This document shows, piece after piece, positions 34,864-45,844 of a DNA stretch of 64,000 nucleotides; position 1 is the stretch's first letter, and the number at the start of each line of letters is the position of its first letter. This DNA is from Diplosphaera chodatii (lineage: Eukaryota > Chlorophyta > Trebouxiophyceae > Prasiolales > Stichococcaceae): assembly GCA_032358165.1 (NCBI GenBank), contig JAALGY010000011.1, positions 62,001-126,000 of the forward strand. The letters are read 5' to 3'. The translations under genes and the position numbers were made by a program. The notes beneath the pieces were generated by a model. It searched no databases. It was not told the DNA's origin and was given only the letters and a program-made list of their open reading frames with translations.

Positions 34864-37800
34864 CGCAGCTGGGCAGCTCACCACGATGCACTTGCTTACG
34901 GTGCTGCGTGCACCCAGCAATCTAGCAGGTGCCATTTCGCCCGCTGTATGCGAAGCGTTGTCAGCGCTGAGATCACAAGCAAGGTCTGTATCGCCCTGAG
35001 ATCAGCCCTGGAAGACTGGGGAAACGACAATGCAAGCAGGTGACAGGCGCTGTGCACTGACAGCGTATGCTGCAGCCATTGCAAAACTGGCTTCCTCAGA
35101 CTCCCACTATCTGTGGCCAGTCAGGCCCCGCAAAGCACTTTAAAGGTGCGTGATCTGCATCGATGTGCAGCTGAAGCTGCCTGCCATGCTCGCATTTAGC
35201 CGTGTTACAATGTTTGTGGCCCGAGCATCTGATGCCAAAGCAGTGTCACTAAGCAGAGGGACATGCCCTTGCAGGCTGCACTATAGCCCCGAGTACCTGC
35301 CGCATAAGAGCGTTGCCAGCATATGGATGTGCCGCTGCAAGCTGCAGTATAGACGCCTGCAGGAAGCTGCTTTACCAGCAGCCTGGGCTACAGCATGGAG
35401 TCAGGAGCGGCGTGTGTGCACAACGTCGACAATCGTTGCTCCAGTACTGGGATCTATCATAAAGTGCCTCTGCAACAAGGCTGTCATAAGCAGGGCACTG
35501 CCAGACCTTAAAGCAGCTGTGCAGCATGCCCAGAGTCTGGTGCTGATGGCTGGTTGCCTTGTTGCATTGCCTCATGTACAGTATATTACAGTTGCCATCT
35601 GCGCAGCTGCAGTGCTCCTGTGCCCTTAACAAGCGACAGCAACCAACGTGTGCACTAATATAACAGGCTGTCACACATTGTGCATCATAGTGACACTCAG
35701 TCATGCCCAGCATGCAACACAACGCACTCCCGTCTGCACTCGATGCATCATGGTTTCAGGCCATCATATGGCTCCTCATGTGTTGATCTGCCGCCCCGCA
35801 CAGCCATGTGCTTGCACAGCCCCACTGCATCGCAGGTGGATCATGAGATGTCAAGCGGGATGAGCTACCAACACCTCCTGCACTCAAGCACCGTGAAAGT
35901 TGAGCATGCCCTGACAGACGAAACTGTCTGAAGTAGCCACCTGCAGGGCCAGCATCGGTGCATGCTGTGGGTTGACCAGCCATGCGGGCCTATCTTCGTA
36001 ATCTGCAGAGCAACATCAACACTGTTGTCACGCACATAAGCGTGCACAAAGTGAGGAGAGACTATGCGATACCCGTCATCAGCGCTCACCTCAGCAGAGG
36101 GCAATGTCTCACAGACCATTTGCACCCTTATGCAGAGCAAGTGCAATCACACATCCATCAATGGTACGAGTCCCGAGTGTCTGGATAGCTGTTCAAAAAT
36201 CACTGCCGACAACGCCTCCTGATATGCATTGGTGGGCGCGTCATCAACCCTGTCAATAGTCAGCAAAGCGTTGATGACCAATCATGACCTGTTGCTGAGT
36301 TCACGAACAGTCATATGCAGGCCCACGACAGTTGTATGTGGGCTGCCACAAGCTGGAAGAAGGTGCTCACTTCCTGCATCACCAGTCACCTCATGGGCGG
36401 TGTATGTCTAGGGCAGGTTGCTGAGCACTGCGTCTTGCACTGCAGAAGTGGGAGCTGAAATTCCAGGCTGATACTGTAGGTGGGCGGGTGGCACTACCTT
36501 GACAATGAGCCTGCAGCACACAAGGAGCGCATCAGCTTCACAGTAGCAAGACATCGCCCCATGACTCCATGCTCGACTCGCTGTGAAGCGCCCGGTGACA
36601 CAGAGTACACAGCCATACAATGCATGAGAAACATGGTGCCCTACAGTTGCCGGGGCAACTCGTCCATCCACAAGATCTGCAGAACAATTGGTATAGTGAT
36701 TCCCGCTGCTGTCAGTGCCATGTGCACCCACCAAGCTTGCATTCTCTGCTGCCACACTAGTAGAGCATTGGTCTGAGGCGATGGTCAGTGAGCGGTGTCT
36801 CGAAACCTGCACGATCGTGACGGCAGCAAGTTTTGTCCTAGCTTTTGGAGTTCATCTTCCATCCGTGCCTTTCTGCAAACAGCACAGAGTCCATGGGGGC
36901 AATACAAACGTGCTCAAGGTGCGGTGCGTGTGAGTTCAGGCTGTCACACGCTCTCACATGTACATAGGCCGTTACCAGCAGCAGAGGCCATGTAGGTGGA
37001 CTGCGTTCAGTGATGCGCTGCGCCCTGACGGCCCACCACCGCTTGCCAGGGATGCCAGGGACAGTTGCCGCATTGCTGCCGCCATGTGCACTCTCCATGC
37101 ATCTGCAGCAGAACGAGGTGTCTTCCTGATACAGGTACGTGGGTGTTCAGTGCTCCCTCTGCAGTAGCGACCACCTCAGCGTAAACCAGACAAATATATG
37201 CAGACACTGCAAACCCACTGTATGTTCCTATTGACCATGTGCATGCATGTTGCGCACCACATGTCAACCAGCCCTGCTTGGTGGAAACTGTGCTGGCTCG
37301 TCAAGTCGAAGAGAACATCTGGCTCCACTTGTCGGTTGCACCACCCCAAATCTGGATGTGCTGGCAACCAAGCCGCCGAGCAGGAATGCTGCACTGAGCG
37401 GCGGGTGCGTGGACTTCCTGTGCAACATATGAGTCAGTATCACTGCGAGCCCATCTGGAGACCCCATGGCGCTCTATTGAGATATCAACGAACGCTGTGC
37501 TGCAGTGACATAGCATGCAGCCACACGATATAACAGACAGCGCAGCACGCAACACCACCTAGTGGATGTGATGCACAGCTGTGCAGCATAGCATCTCCGG
37601 GGCGGCACGAAGTCCTCCAGCAATGCCTGTACCATCCTCATGCCTGCCATGTTTGGTGCAGGTGCTGCATGATGAACAGGGTGACCGATCTACCGATCTA
37701 CAGCTGTGACTTCACTGGTGGTGAAGCACTTCCAACTGCGCATGATGGGCCCCGGCGGCAGGCTGAGCACCTGCCATCTTTGGGTGCTGACAATCTTCAA

Positions 37801-38826
37801 CCATGTTCGTACAAGTCACTTGATGAGCATTGCTGGCTTCCTGTGTCCGGAAGAAGAGAGATGCACGGGAGGCAGTTCGCACACGATCACACGCAGGATG
37901 CCACATGATATACCCGCAGTAAGAGGGTTTACGAGACACCTGCAAGGCCGCCGAATAAGGCAGACTGTGAACATCATCTCAGCTTGTGTGGTGGCATTAC
38001 TGTTCTGCGCAGCTGTAGGGTCAACCATTCACGACGTGCATTGCTGGTCACAATATGTATCCATGCATGCTGTGATGCAGACTGAACGGTCGAACCACGC
38101 ATGCGACCATGGTGACATAAAGGTATCTTCACAAGTGCCAAAACGTGGCGATGTGGGGTGAGACCTTCACATCCTGACAGTGTTAAATGCTCACAGCTTC
38201 GTATGTGGCTGCAGCATGCACATGTTCTGCCACCTGGTCATCAGCATGGCCTGTTACAAGCTGTTCGCTGGCACCCAGCAGGCCAGAACTGCAAACCTTG
38301 TGCTAGCACTTGAACTGGGCTGGCTGCCCACGGGTGGGAGTCTACATGCCAACTGCCACCGCTGTCAGCAGCTGCTGCCTCTATACGACACACTGGCTGC
38401 TGCATGAACACCAGCAGATGCAGGGACACCAGCAGGTGCAGGGGCACAGCATGTCCACAGCAGCGGCAGCTGCTGCCCAGCTTTGCAGGCAGCACGGTGA
38501 CGCTGCAGCCTGCACAGCATACTACGGCCACCAGTGGGGGCAGTGCCATGAAGCAGCCTCTGATCTTCGTTTGAGCAGCCATCCCAGCAAATTCTGCCGG
38601 CCCATGCATGCCGCCGTGGCACACGTTGCTCCCTTCAGCATTCCTTGCGTTTCGTCATGTCTCCTCCAGGTCAGCTGAGCCCTTCCCTGTAATGGTATAG
38701 CAATACGTCGGTAGAGGTCATTGGTTTGACTGCAGGTGCAGCAGCTGTGCATCGCCGGTCATGACACCTGAAAGGCTGTGCAGATTGATGCCGCCTCATC
38801 TCATCCTGGGTAGCCACTTTGATGCC
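34864..38826. other. Interior of the mobile element, no transposase recognised
   Basis: Open frames are short and none shows a DDE or zinc-finger pattern I can identify. Plus-strand 38,300-38,680 has a His/Gln-rich segment (HQQMQGHQQVQGHS) followed by alanines, which looks like coding sequence of a regulatory protein and could be a captured host exon. The rest is unassigned. Confidence 0.5.
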
Positions 38827-40058
38827 CCTGCTGCATCCGCTGATGCTACATCCTCAGGCTAGTGCCACTGCTGCTCGGTCGCTGCGGCCCCTGGGCCTGG
38901 CGGCTTGTGGGTGCATCACTGTATGGTGTCTGGATCGAGCACCCCATTCTCTGGCACGGCCTCCAGGGTGTCTGCATACGGTCGCCGGCGATCTCTATGC
39001 AGTCAGCATGCCAAGCAGACTTGTCCCAGCCTGCTGGCGCCCCAACAGCCGTTTCTCTGGGGCCGTGCACCGACATGCATGCGCACAGGCTCCAACAAGC
39101 AAACCTGGGATTGCAGAGCGACGGGGCATGCGATGCGCCAAATGAAGGCACAGGCAGGACATGCACACAAACCACCTTCGATACTCTGGGGCATGGCCCG
39201 TGAGCACGGCTGTAGCCGTGGCTGGGCCGATGTACATAGGTGAGTGCCCAGGGCTCATGCCTGCGCGCAGGCTGCTTGGAGAGGCGCGGCCGCTTGCAGG
39301 AAGGTCGACAAGGTCTCAGAGAGCAATCTGCAAGTGGCAGCGCGTGATGCGGGCGTCTGTGGCTGCCGCACTTAGCGTTTTGAGCAACGTCAGGTTTGCC
39401 TCCTGTGCAAAGGGCAACTGACAGTTGCCTGTATGCGGCAACCGCAGTTGCCGCGAGCGTGCTGAAGCTCCGAGTGCGGAGGCAACTGACGGTTGCCTGC
39501 ATACGGCAACTGCGGTTGCCGCAAGGTTGCGGGCCGGTCAAGTGCGGAAGGCAACTGACAGTTGCCTGCATGCGGCAACTGCTCCTTCTGCAAGCCTGCT
39601 GACCCTTCACAGCTCAACGCTGATATGCAGCACGAGGGAGCATGCGATCCGCCTACCGAAGGCACAGGCAGGACCTGCATCTGAAGCACCTTCAGTGAGT
39701 TGGGGCATAGCCCGTGCGCACGACCGTAGCCGTGGCTGGGATGACGTACACAGGTGAGTGCCCAGGGCACATGCCTGCGCGCAGGCTGCTTGGAGAGGCG
39801 CGGCCGCTTGCAGGAAGGACAGCAACAACTCGAGGAGCAGTTTGCAAGCGGCAGCGCATGATGAAGGCGTCTGTGCTGGCCGCACTTGCCGTTTTTGACG
39901 AAGTCCTTTCGTGGTGTTGGAGGCAACTGGTAGTTGACTGCATAAGGCAACCCAGAGTTGCTCCTAGCGTGTTGCCCCTTTACAGAGTTACTGCTATAAA
40001 GCAACTTTGCTGCCTCAAAGTTGCCGAATGCAGGTAACTCACATGCGTGCCTGAGCTC
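38827..40058 (-). repeat. Right terminal inverted repeat
   Basis: Inverted copy of 33632-34863 of exactly the same length, differing at only a few positions; for example CCTCCAACACCAC here against CCTCCAATACCAC on the left. The palindrome array lies at about 39,410-39,580. Confidence 0.9.
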
Positions 40059-40066
40059 GCGATCTG
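40059..40066. repeat. Right target-site duplication GCGATCTG
   Basis: Eight bases directly after the right inverted repeat, identical to 33624-33631. Confidence 0.88.
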
Positions 40067-40646
40067 AGATCATATGCATGACTGCATTGCCAGTACACGT
40101 TAGCTGCCTGGGTTCATGTGTGCGCAAGATCTGTAGAAACCACAGTTCCTCGATCAAATCTCAGCTAATTACCTTCCGACGGCGCTCTTGTGGCGATGCA
40201 AGCTCACTGAGCCATGGCAACGTTGCCAGATCACCTTGTGTGATATCAGCCGCCTGCCCATCAGCTGGTGAATACCGTTCGGTCACATCAGTATTGACAG
40301 AAAATCCGCTGCATAGTCGTACATTGATACGCTATTGCGAGTTTGCACACGTTGGGTTGAGCCCAACGTGAGCACGCCGCCCCAGCATAGTTCTGTCATA
40401 ACGCCAGGACAGACTCTGCGGATGAAGCATCCCTCTGCAGCGTCTGCAGTGTCAGCAGTGTATCCACAACGCTACCGGCCATGACAAGCAACGTGGAGGA
40501 TGTTGTGCCGGTGCACTGCCGCAGCCAATTGTACCACAACCCATCAAACAAGACGGCAGCAAAACCCGCTGCAGTGCATGGCGCACACTGGTGTTGCTCA
40601 AGGCACGTCCGTCACAGACACAACCTTGTGACCCACTGGCATGCCA
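40067..40646. other. Displaced FBL9 upstream region and FBL10 3' flank
   Basis: The sequence continues the flank that elsewhere lies directly upstream of FBL5. It includes the module around 40,335-40,395, which without the element would be about 455 bp from the FBL9 start. A 9-bp inverted repeat, CACGTTGGG and CCCAACGTG, lies at about 40,358-40,380. No gene is supported. Confidence 0.5.
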
Positions 40647-42813
40647 TCAAGATGCAGGACTGCACTGGATATTCCCTTTGGACCGGGTCTGCAACTGTTC
40701 CTGCACCTGTTGCCGCAAGTCAGCACATGTAGTCCCACCTGGCGGCTGAGCAACCGCCACACAGCGTATGGAATTGCGATTACTGATGAACTCTATCGAC
40801 CGCAGCTGGTGCAGCTCTGATATCATAATCAACACGTCATCCGCGCTGCTTTCATTGCTCCACAGCTGCAGCCGCCTCAGCTGCTGATATGGCAGCGGCG
40901 AAGCCTCTTTCATGCGCAGGGCTGCAGTACGACACGATGGCTCACTCCACAGAACCGTCAGCAACTCTCGGACAAGAGTATCGGGAGGAGATGCTGCTGA
41001 ACAGCAGCTACAGGTGCAAGTGCAGACGCACCAAGCACGTGGAGCTCCTGAAGACGGGTGCAGCTGGCGAACGCATGCAGATCCGCTTCGGCAGCTGTCT
41101 CCAAGCCGAGGTACGTCAGCCGCTGCAGCATGCTCAGGCAGCCTGGGCCGCCTGATGGAGCGTCGCCAGGCTGAGGCGCATCGCTGATGTCGTCCACCCA
41201 CAGGCGCTCCAGGGCAGGCAGCTGTGCCAGCACCTCCACCGTCACCCGACTGGCCTCCAGAACGCGCAATGATGTCGGCAGAGCCTGCACCGCGCATCTC
41301 ATAGTATGGTTGTGCCGCATCTAGGGAACCCTATGGCGTCGCAGCAGGATGTCGACATGTCCTCAGCAAGGCCTGTCACCTACAAGCACGCCATGGCCAT
41401 GGCCATGTCCAGCAGCATCGCCAACAGGGGTGCATGGTATTGCTGTAACCGACTTGGCGCACCGGCAGGTCGTAGGTGTAGCACTCGCTGAAATTGTAGG
41501 TGTCGTCGTGCACGACTTCCAGGGTGGTGAGTCGCGCGAGCCGGCTGATGCTGCATGTCAGGCGTCCCATCGCGCAGTTCTGAAGCCGCAGGTGCTGGAG
41601 GTTCTGCAACACCGTGATAGCATCTGGGAGGCCACCCACGGTGAACATGGTGTCGAGCTCGCGTGGCGTGAGCATCCCGAGGGAGAGGCTGGTCAGGCTG
41701 GTGCACCTGCAACAGCAACGCATGCAGTGACGCCTCAAATGGCAGTTCGGTACCGATTGTGGAACAAACACACGGTTACGAGCATTGCTGCCAATGCGGA
41801 GGAGCTTCACGCCATGACATGTGCAGTAGCAGCAAGCACCTCAGCAGGCTTTGTGGGAAGTCGTCCGGCTGCGTGCGCTTGTGTGGTATGTCCCAAACCC
41901 ACGGAGTGTCGCTGTCTGCATCCGAAGTGTCCCAGACGTCAATGTCGCAGAAGTACAAGGACACTGCCTGAAGCGCGGGCAGGCTGGCAAGCAAATCGTC
42001 CAACGCCGTTGTCTTGAGTGGGGTGCGGATGTATGCAGCTTCAAGTCGCGTAAGGGACCGCAGCTCGGAGACAGCTGCCTGCACAGGGAGAACGGATGCT
42101 CAGACGGTGAGTCTTCTTTCTGCACAATGCCGTCGTTCCAGGAAAGCAGGAGTGTATTCGGCAGCTTGAGAGTTGCTGTACCAGGGCTCTGATGTTGAAG
42201 TGGTCGCCGATCCAGCCTCTGTGTGTGCATTTGTCATGGTCCTCTGTCACAATGCACAGGCTTTGCAGCTGGGACGCTGCCTGAGTTCCGCACTTCAGCG
42301 CGAACCGCAGCATATCAGTGTTGAGGCCCTGAAGCTGCAGGACAGCACCCAGACATTTCAGCTCCATCTCAGTGTGTCGAGACGTTTGAGCCACACGTGC
42401 AGCTTCAGCTTGCTTGCAGTCAGTTGCTGGCTGCAATGCACAGCAACTTGCCTGCAGGGTGAGCTTACGCATGCCCGGGGCATAGCGCTGCAGCCACCTG
42501 GCCACATCATGAGCACATGCATGTGTTCGCCCCCGAGCCCGAGCCGCCACATCCACGACCGGCCACAGACTGGCGTCAGCCATGATGCCGCACCATCTGT
42601 GGCACACCAGCGGCAGGGTCCTTGCCCTGGAGCAAACAAACACAGGCGTCAAACACCGCAGCATCGAGTCCGTCCGCAAACTGGCAGCAACAACATCAGC
42701 AGCCGTACATACTCTGCAAGGCTGAGCCACCTGTCTCTGAAAGGCACCAGAGCAAAGATGCCGCTGAGCACGTCGTCCGTCAGCAAGGCGATCGATGCCG
42801 AGGGCGCCTCCAT
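40647..42813 (-). CDS. FBL10, F-box/LRR protein, 473 aa, intact
   Basis: Seven exons: 42813-42731, 42626-42452, 42334-42182, 42078-41840, 41706-41463, 41284-41032 and 40921-40647. Total 1,422 nt, in phase. The start is MEAPSASIALLTDDVLSGIF. The F-box continues LPLVCHRWCGI, DASLWPVVDV. LRR units include LPALERLWVDDI, LQRLTYLGLE and LRRLQLWSN. Intron 2 uses a GC donor (CTGCAG then GCAAGT). It is the intact relative of pseudogene FBL7 and of shortened FBL6. Its 3' flank matches that of FBL6 and its 5' flank that of FBL7. Role as SCF substrate receptor is inferred. Confidence 0.85.
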
Positions 42814-43580
42814 GTACAGCTGCGAGCGGCGGTCGGGACACAAAGATGCCCTTTGAGTTGCTGCGGGCGATGGTACTGGAAGCGTGCTGACCTCGATGTC
42901 TGCAGTATCTGCCGACTGCCTGACAAGAGTCTAGAATGTCTGCTAGGCAATGGCCGCGCAACTTTCAGCATGTGGCATGCTTAGGTTGAGTTCTGACCAG
43001 CGTGCACTTGCGCGTCGTGCCTAGCTATGCCTGAGCTATGAGAAGTTCCAACGCTGAGCAGCAGCGGCCAGCACCAGTGGTGCCTTCAAGTTCGACGGTC
43101 CAATGCGCTCAGATTCCCTGCGTCGAATTTGACTGATTGACGGGTAGTGGTGCGCTGCAGCTGATGCTGGCTTGCTGCAACGGACAGCTGATGCAATAGT
43201 TGACAAGCAGCGGCAACCATGCCCAATTAATTAGCTGCGCCTGTCCTGCAGTACGGGCAGGTGTACTGTATTCAGCATATCTGTACTAGCATGCACCAAA
43301 GCACCGCCGCTGGCTGAAGGTTGGTTGGGAGTGAGTGGGACTGTGCAGGTGCAGCTGTGCACAAGTGGTCTCCCTCAACGCACAGCACACAATCTGTGGT
43401 CCTGTGCGCCGTCATGTGCACACTCAACAACGAGTTGCTTATTGTCAGCTCTATGCACCAGCAGCATGCTTTCAGACGACGTCACAAACCGTATGCATCT
43501 TGCCAGAAAACCAGTCTGTCCAATGAAGTGCTAAGCCTTTGCGGCACATGACTCAGCACTGTTTGCAGTGCACTGTTCCG
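42814..43580. other. Spacer upstream of FBL10, paired with 26,863-27,648
   Basis: GTTCGACGGTCCAATGCGC at about 43,091 corresponds to 27,131 upstream of FBL7. No gene is supported. Confidence 0.5.
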
Positions 43581-45844
43581 CTATCGATGTGTTTGCAGCT
43601 GCGCCTGCAGCGCCCTCCGCATTTCTGCATATGTGTCCACCCCCGGCTGCTGACTCCGCTCAACACTAAGCCTCCAGCCGCCTGAGACAGTCACTTCCAG
43701 CACCTCCAGCTGGCGCAGCTCTGAAATCATGGTCATGATGTCTGTCGTTGTGGATGCCAAGGGCAACATCTGCAGCCTGGTGAGCTGTGGAAATGGCAGC
43801 GGCTGAACCTCTTTGAAGTATAGCCCTGCAGCCAAGCAGCATGAAGTGACCACCAGGCAGTCCATAGCGATGGGTATCCAAGGCAGGTCAAGCAGTTGCC
43901 CACAGTTTCTCGGCAGGGACACAGAATAGCAGACACCAAGCAATGACGCACAATGCAAGTTGAGGTCCCTGAGGCCTGAGCAAGCGGCGAATGCATGTAG
44001 CCGTGCGTCATAAGCGTTTTCCAGCTGGAGCGATGTCAGCCGTTGCAGCATGCTCAGGTGCGGTGGGCTGCCTGGCACGATGCTCCCAGGCTCAGGCAGA
44101 TCTGTGACGGTCCCAGCCAAGCTGAGGCGCTCGAGCGCCGTCAGCTGCATCAGCAGCTCGGCACGCACATTGAAAGCAGTCAACGCCTGCAACGATGTCG
44201 GCAGAGCCTGCGAGGGATTGCGAGGCATTGTCACAATTCATTAATGAGTCGGCTCTGCACCAGCAGATCAGGGTCAGAGATGAGTTGCCACCTCGATGCA
44301 TGCCACACTACCCAGGGTACTTTGTCTCCAGGCATGCTTCATGTTGAAAAACAAGTGACTGGTCGCACAACCAGTCACTTGTTTTTTACGATCGGCGCAC
44401 CCGTACTTCGTATCTGTCGTCGAAAAAGATCACGTTGATAGGATCGTCCCACACTATCTCCAGGCTTGTGAGCTGCGTCAGGCGGCTGATGCTCCTTGTC
44501 AACGGCGCTGTCAGGCAGTTGGCCAGCCGTAGGTGTCGCAGACACTGCAGCTCAGTGAAGCCCTTTGACAGCCCGCCCACAGAGAACGACGCATCTTCGC
44601 GCTCCGGCCCGAGCATCCCAAGGTCCAAGCTCGTCAGGTGAGCACACCTGCACAGAACATGCACTGTCAGGGTTGCAATGCGGTGCTTTCAAGCATTATC
44701 AATGATGTGCCTATATTTACTTCATATTCGTACGATGGCTGGCAAAGGCTCTAGCAGAGCGTTGCGCTGCTGACACCAATCCACTGCACGCAACAGGTGC
44801 AAGGGCAGCACCTCAGCAGCCTTCGCGGGAAGCAGTCCGGTAGCGTGATCGTGTCGCTGTCGCTGTCGTCGCTGTTGCCGCCGCTTCCGCTGTCCGAGTC
44901 GTACATGGATGTGCAGAATAGCAGGCTCACGGCTCGCAGTGCGAGCAGGCCAGCGAAGATGCTGTCCAGGGCCGCCCGCTTCTGTGGCGTGCTGATGTAT
45001 GCGGCTTCAAGCCGCGTGAGGGAGCGGAGCTGAGTGATGCACGCCTGCATGCATCAAGGCGCAGTCACAGAGTTGCTGACGCCCTTCTCGAAGTCCCTGT
45101 GCAGATGCTTCCAGTCCCTGCAGCCCTGAGGACAGCTTGTTGAGGGTGATGACCTTGCCATACCAGGTCTTGGACGCTGAAGTGCCCAGGAAATCGATCC
45201 CCTGGTCGGAAGTCCGCAATCTGTTTGGTCGTTGTGAACAACCGCAGGCGCCGCAAGCTGGTTGCTGTAGGGGCCACAGACTGCAGTAGCGACAGCACCC
45301 TGGAACTGAATCCTTTTGCCTGCATCGCAGCACTTGTCACGCTGACACCAAGCACGCACTGCCACATGGGCCTCAGCCATACAGGAATGCAGTTGCTTGA
45401 GCATGTGCATGGGTATGGCAGCTGCAGCACTCAGCACTTTCCTGCAGGGTCAGCTCCTGGAAACCCTTGCTGCGTTGCTGCAGCCAGGCGTACAGGCCCC
45501 TGGTACCATCAGGAACAAAGGTCTGCACTACGGTTCCTCTTCTTCTGTGAAGATCCCGTCGAGCTATTTCCAGTGTTGGCCACATGCTGGCCTGAGCCAT
45601 GAGTTTGCACCATCTGTGGGACACCAGCGGCAGAGTGATCACCCTGAAGCGCACAACGGAGAGCTCACACAGCAGCAGCAAGCTGTGATCACATGCATGC
45701 GCACGCCCTCAATACATATGTGCACTCTGCTGCCTTGGCACGGAGCTGTCTGATGGGCTGTCACCTGTCCGACTGAGGTAGCAGAAGAAAGATCGTGCCG
45801 AGTACATCGTCGCTCAGCGACTCGATCGGTGCACAGGGTGCCAT
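43581..45844 (-). CDS. FBL11, F-box/LRR protein, about 472 aa, irregular donor at intron 2
   Basis: Seven exons by homology: 45844-45765, 45643-45442, 45319-45164, 45044-44812, 44647-44401, 44207-43952 and 43825-43581. They sum to 1,419 nt. The start is MAPCAPIESLSDDVLGTIF. The F-box continues LPLVSHRWCKL, QASMWPTLEI. At the homologous donor of intron 2 the sequence is CTGCAG then GAAAGT, where siblings have GT or GC. If not spliced there, translation runs on for about 20 codons to a stop. A GT four bases on would shift the frame. Exon 4 carries the acidic stretch GGNSDDSDSD. The partner is FBL8. Everything except that donor is intact. Confidence 0.75.
44347..44386. repeat. Perfect 17-bp hairpin in intron 5 of FBL11
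   Basis: AAAAACAAGTGACTGGT at 44347-44363 and its exact reverse complement at 44370-44386, separated by CGCACA. It lies near the 5' end of the intron. The corresponding intron of FBL8 lacks it. Confidence 0.85.

Larger units (their letters stand above)
33632..40058. mobile_element. 6,427-bp DNA transposon-like element with 1,232-bp terminal inverted repeats
   Basis: The ends are exact inverted copies beginning GAGCTCAGGCACGCATG. Left repeat is 33632-34863 and right repeat 38827-40058, both 1,232 bp with only a handful of substitutions, which indicates a young insertion or recent repeat homogenisation. It is flanked by GCGATCTG on both sides. The paralogous flank of FBL5 at 21.15 kb lacks the element. 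Long inverted repeats with 8-bp duplications fit foldback-, Mutator- or hAT-like DNA transposons; the superfamily is not resolved. No transposase was recognised in the 3.96-kb interior, so it is probably non-autonomous. Confidence 0.9.

Noticed and set aside
35150..35629. 159-codon frame as transposase candidate
   Set aside because: No catalytic DDE pattern, zinc knuckle or similarity to a transposase could be seen.
37264..37467. Minus-strand frame in the element interior as a captured gene exon
   Set aside because: It looks protein-like in composition but is short and cannot be tied to any family by eye.
39390..40157. 255-codon minus-strand open frame crossing the right end of the element
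   Set aside because: It runs out of the inverted repeat into unrelated flank, so the frame is incidental.
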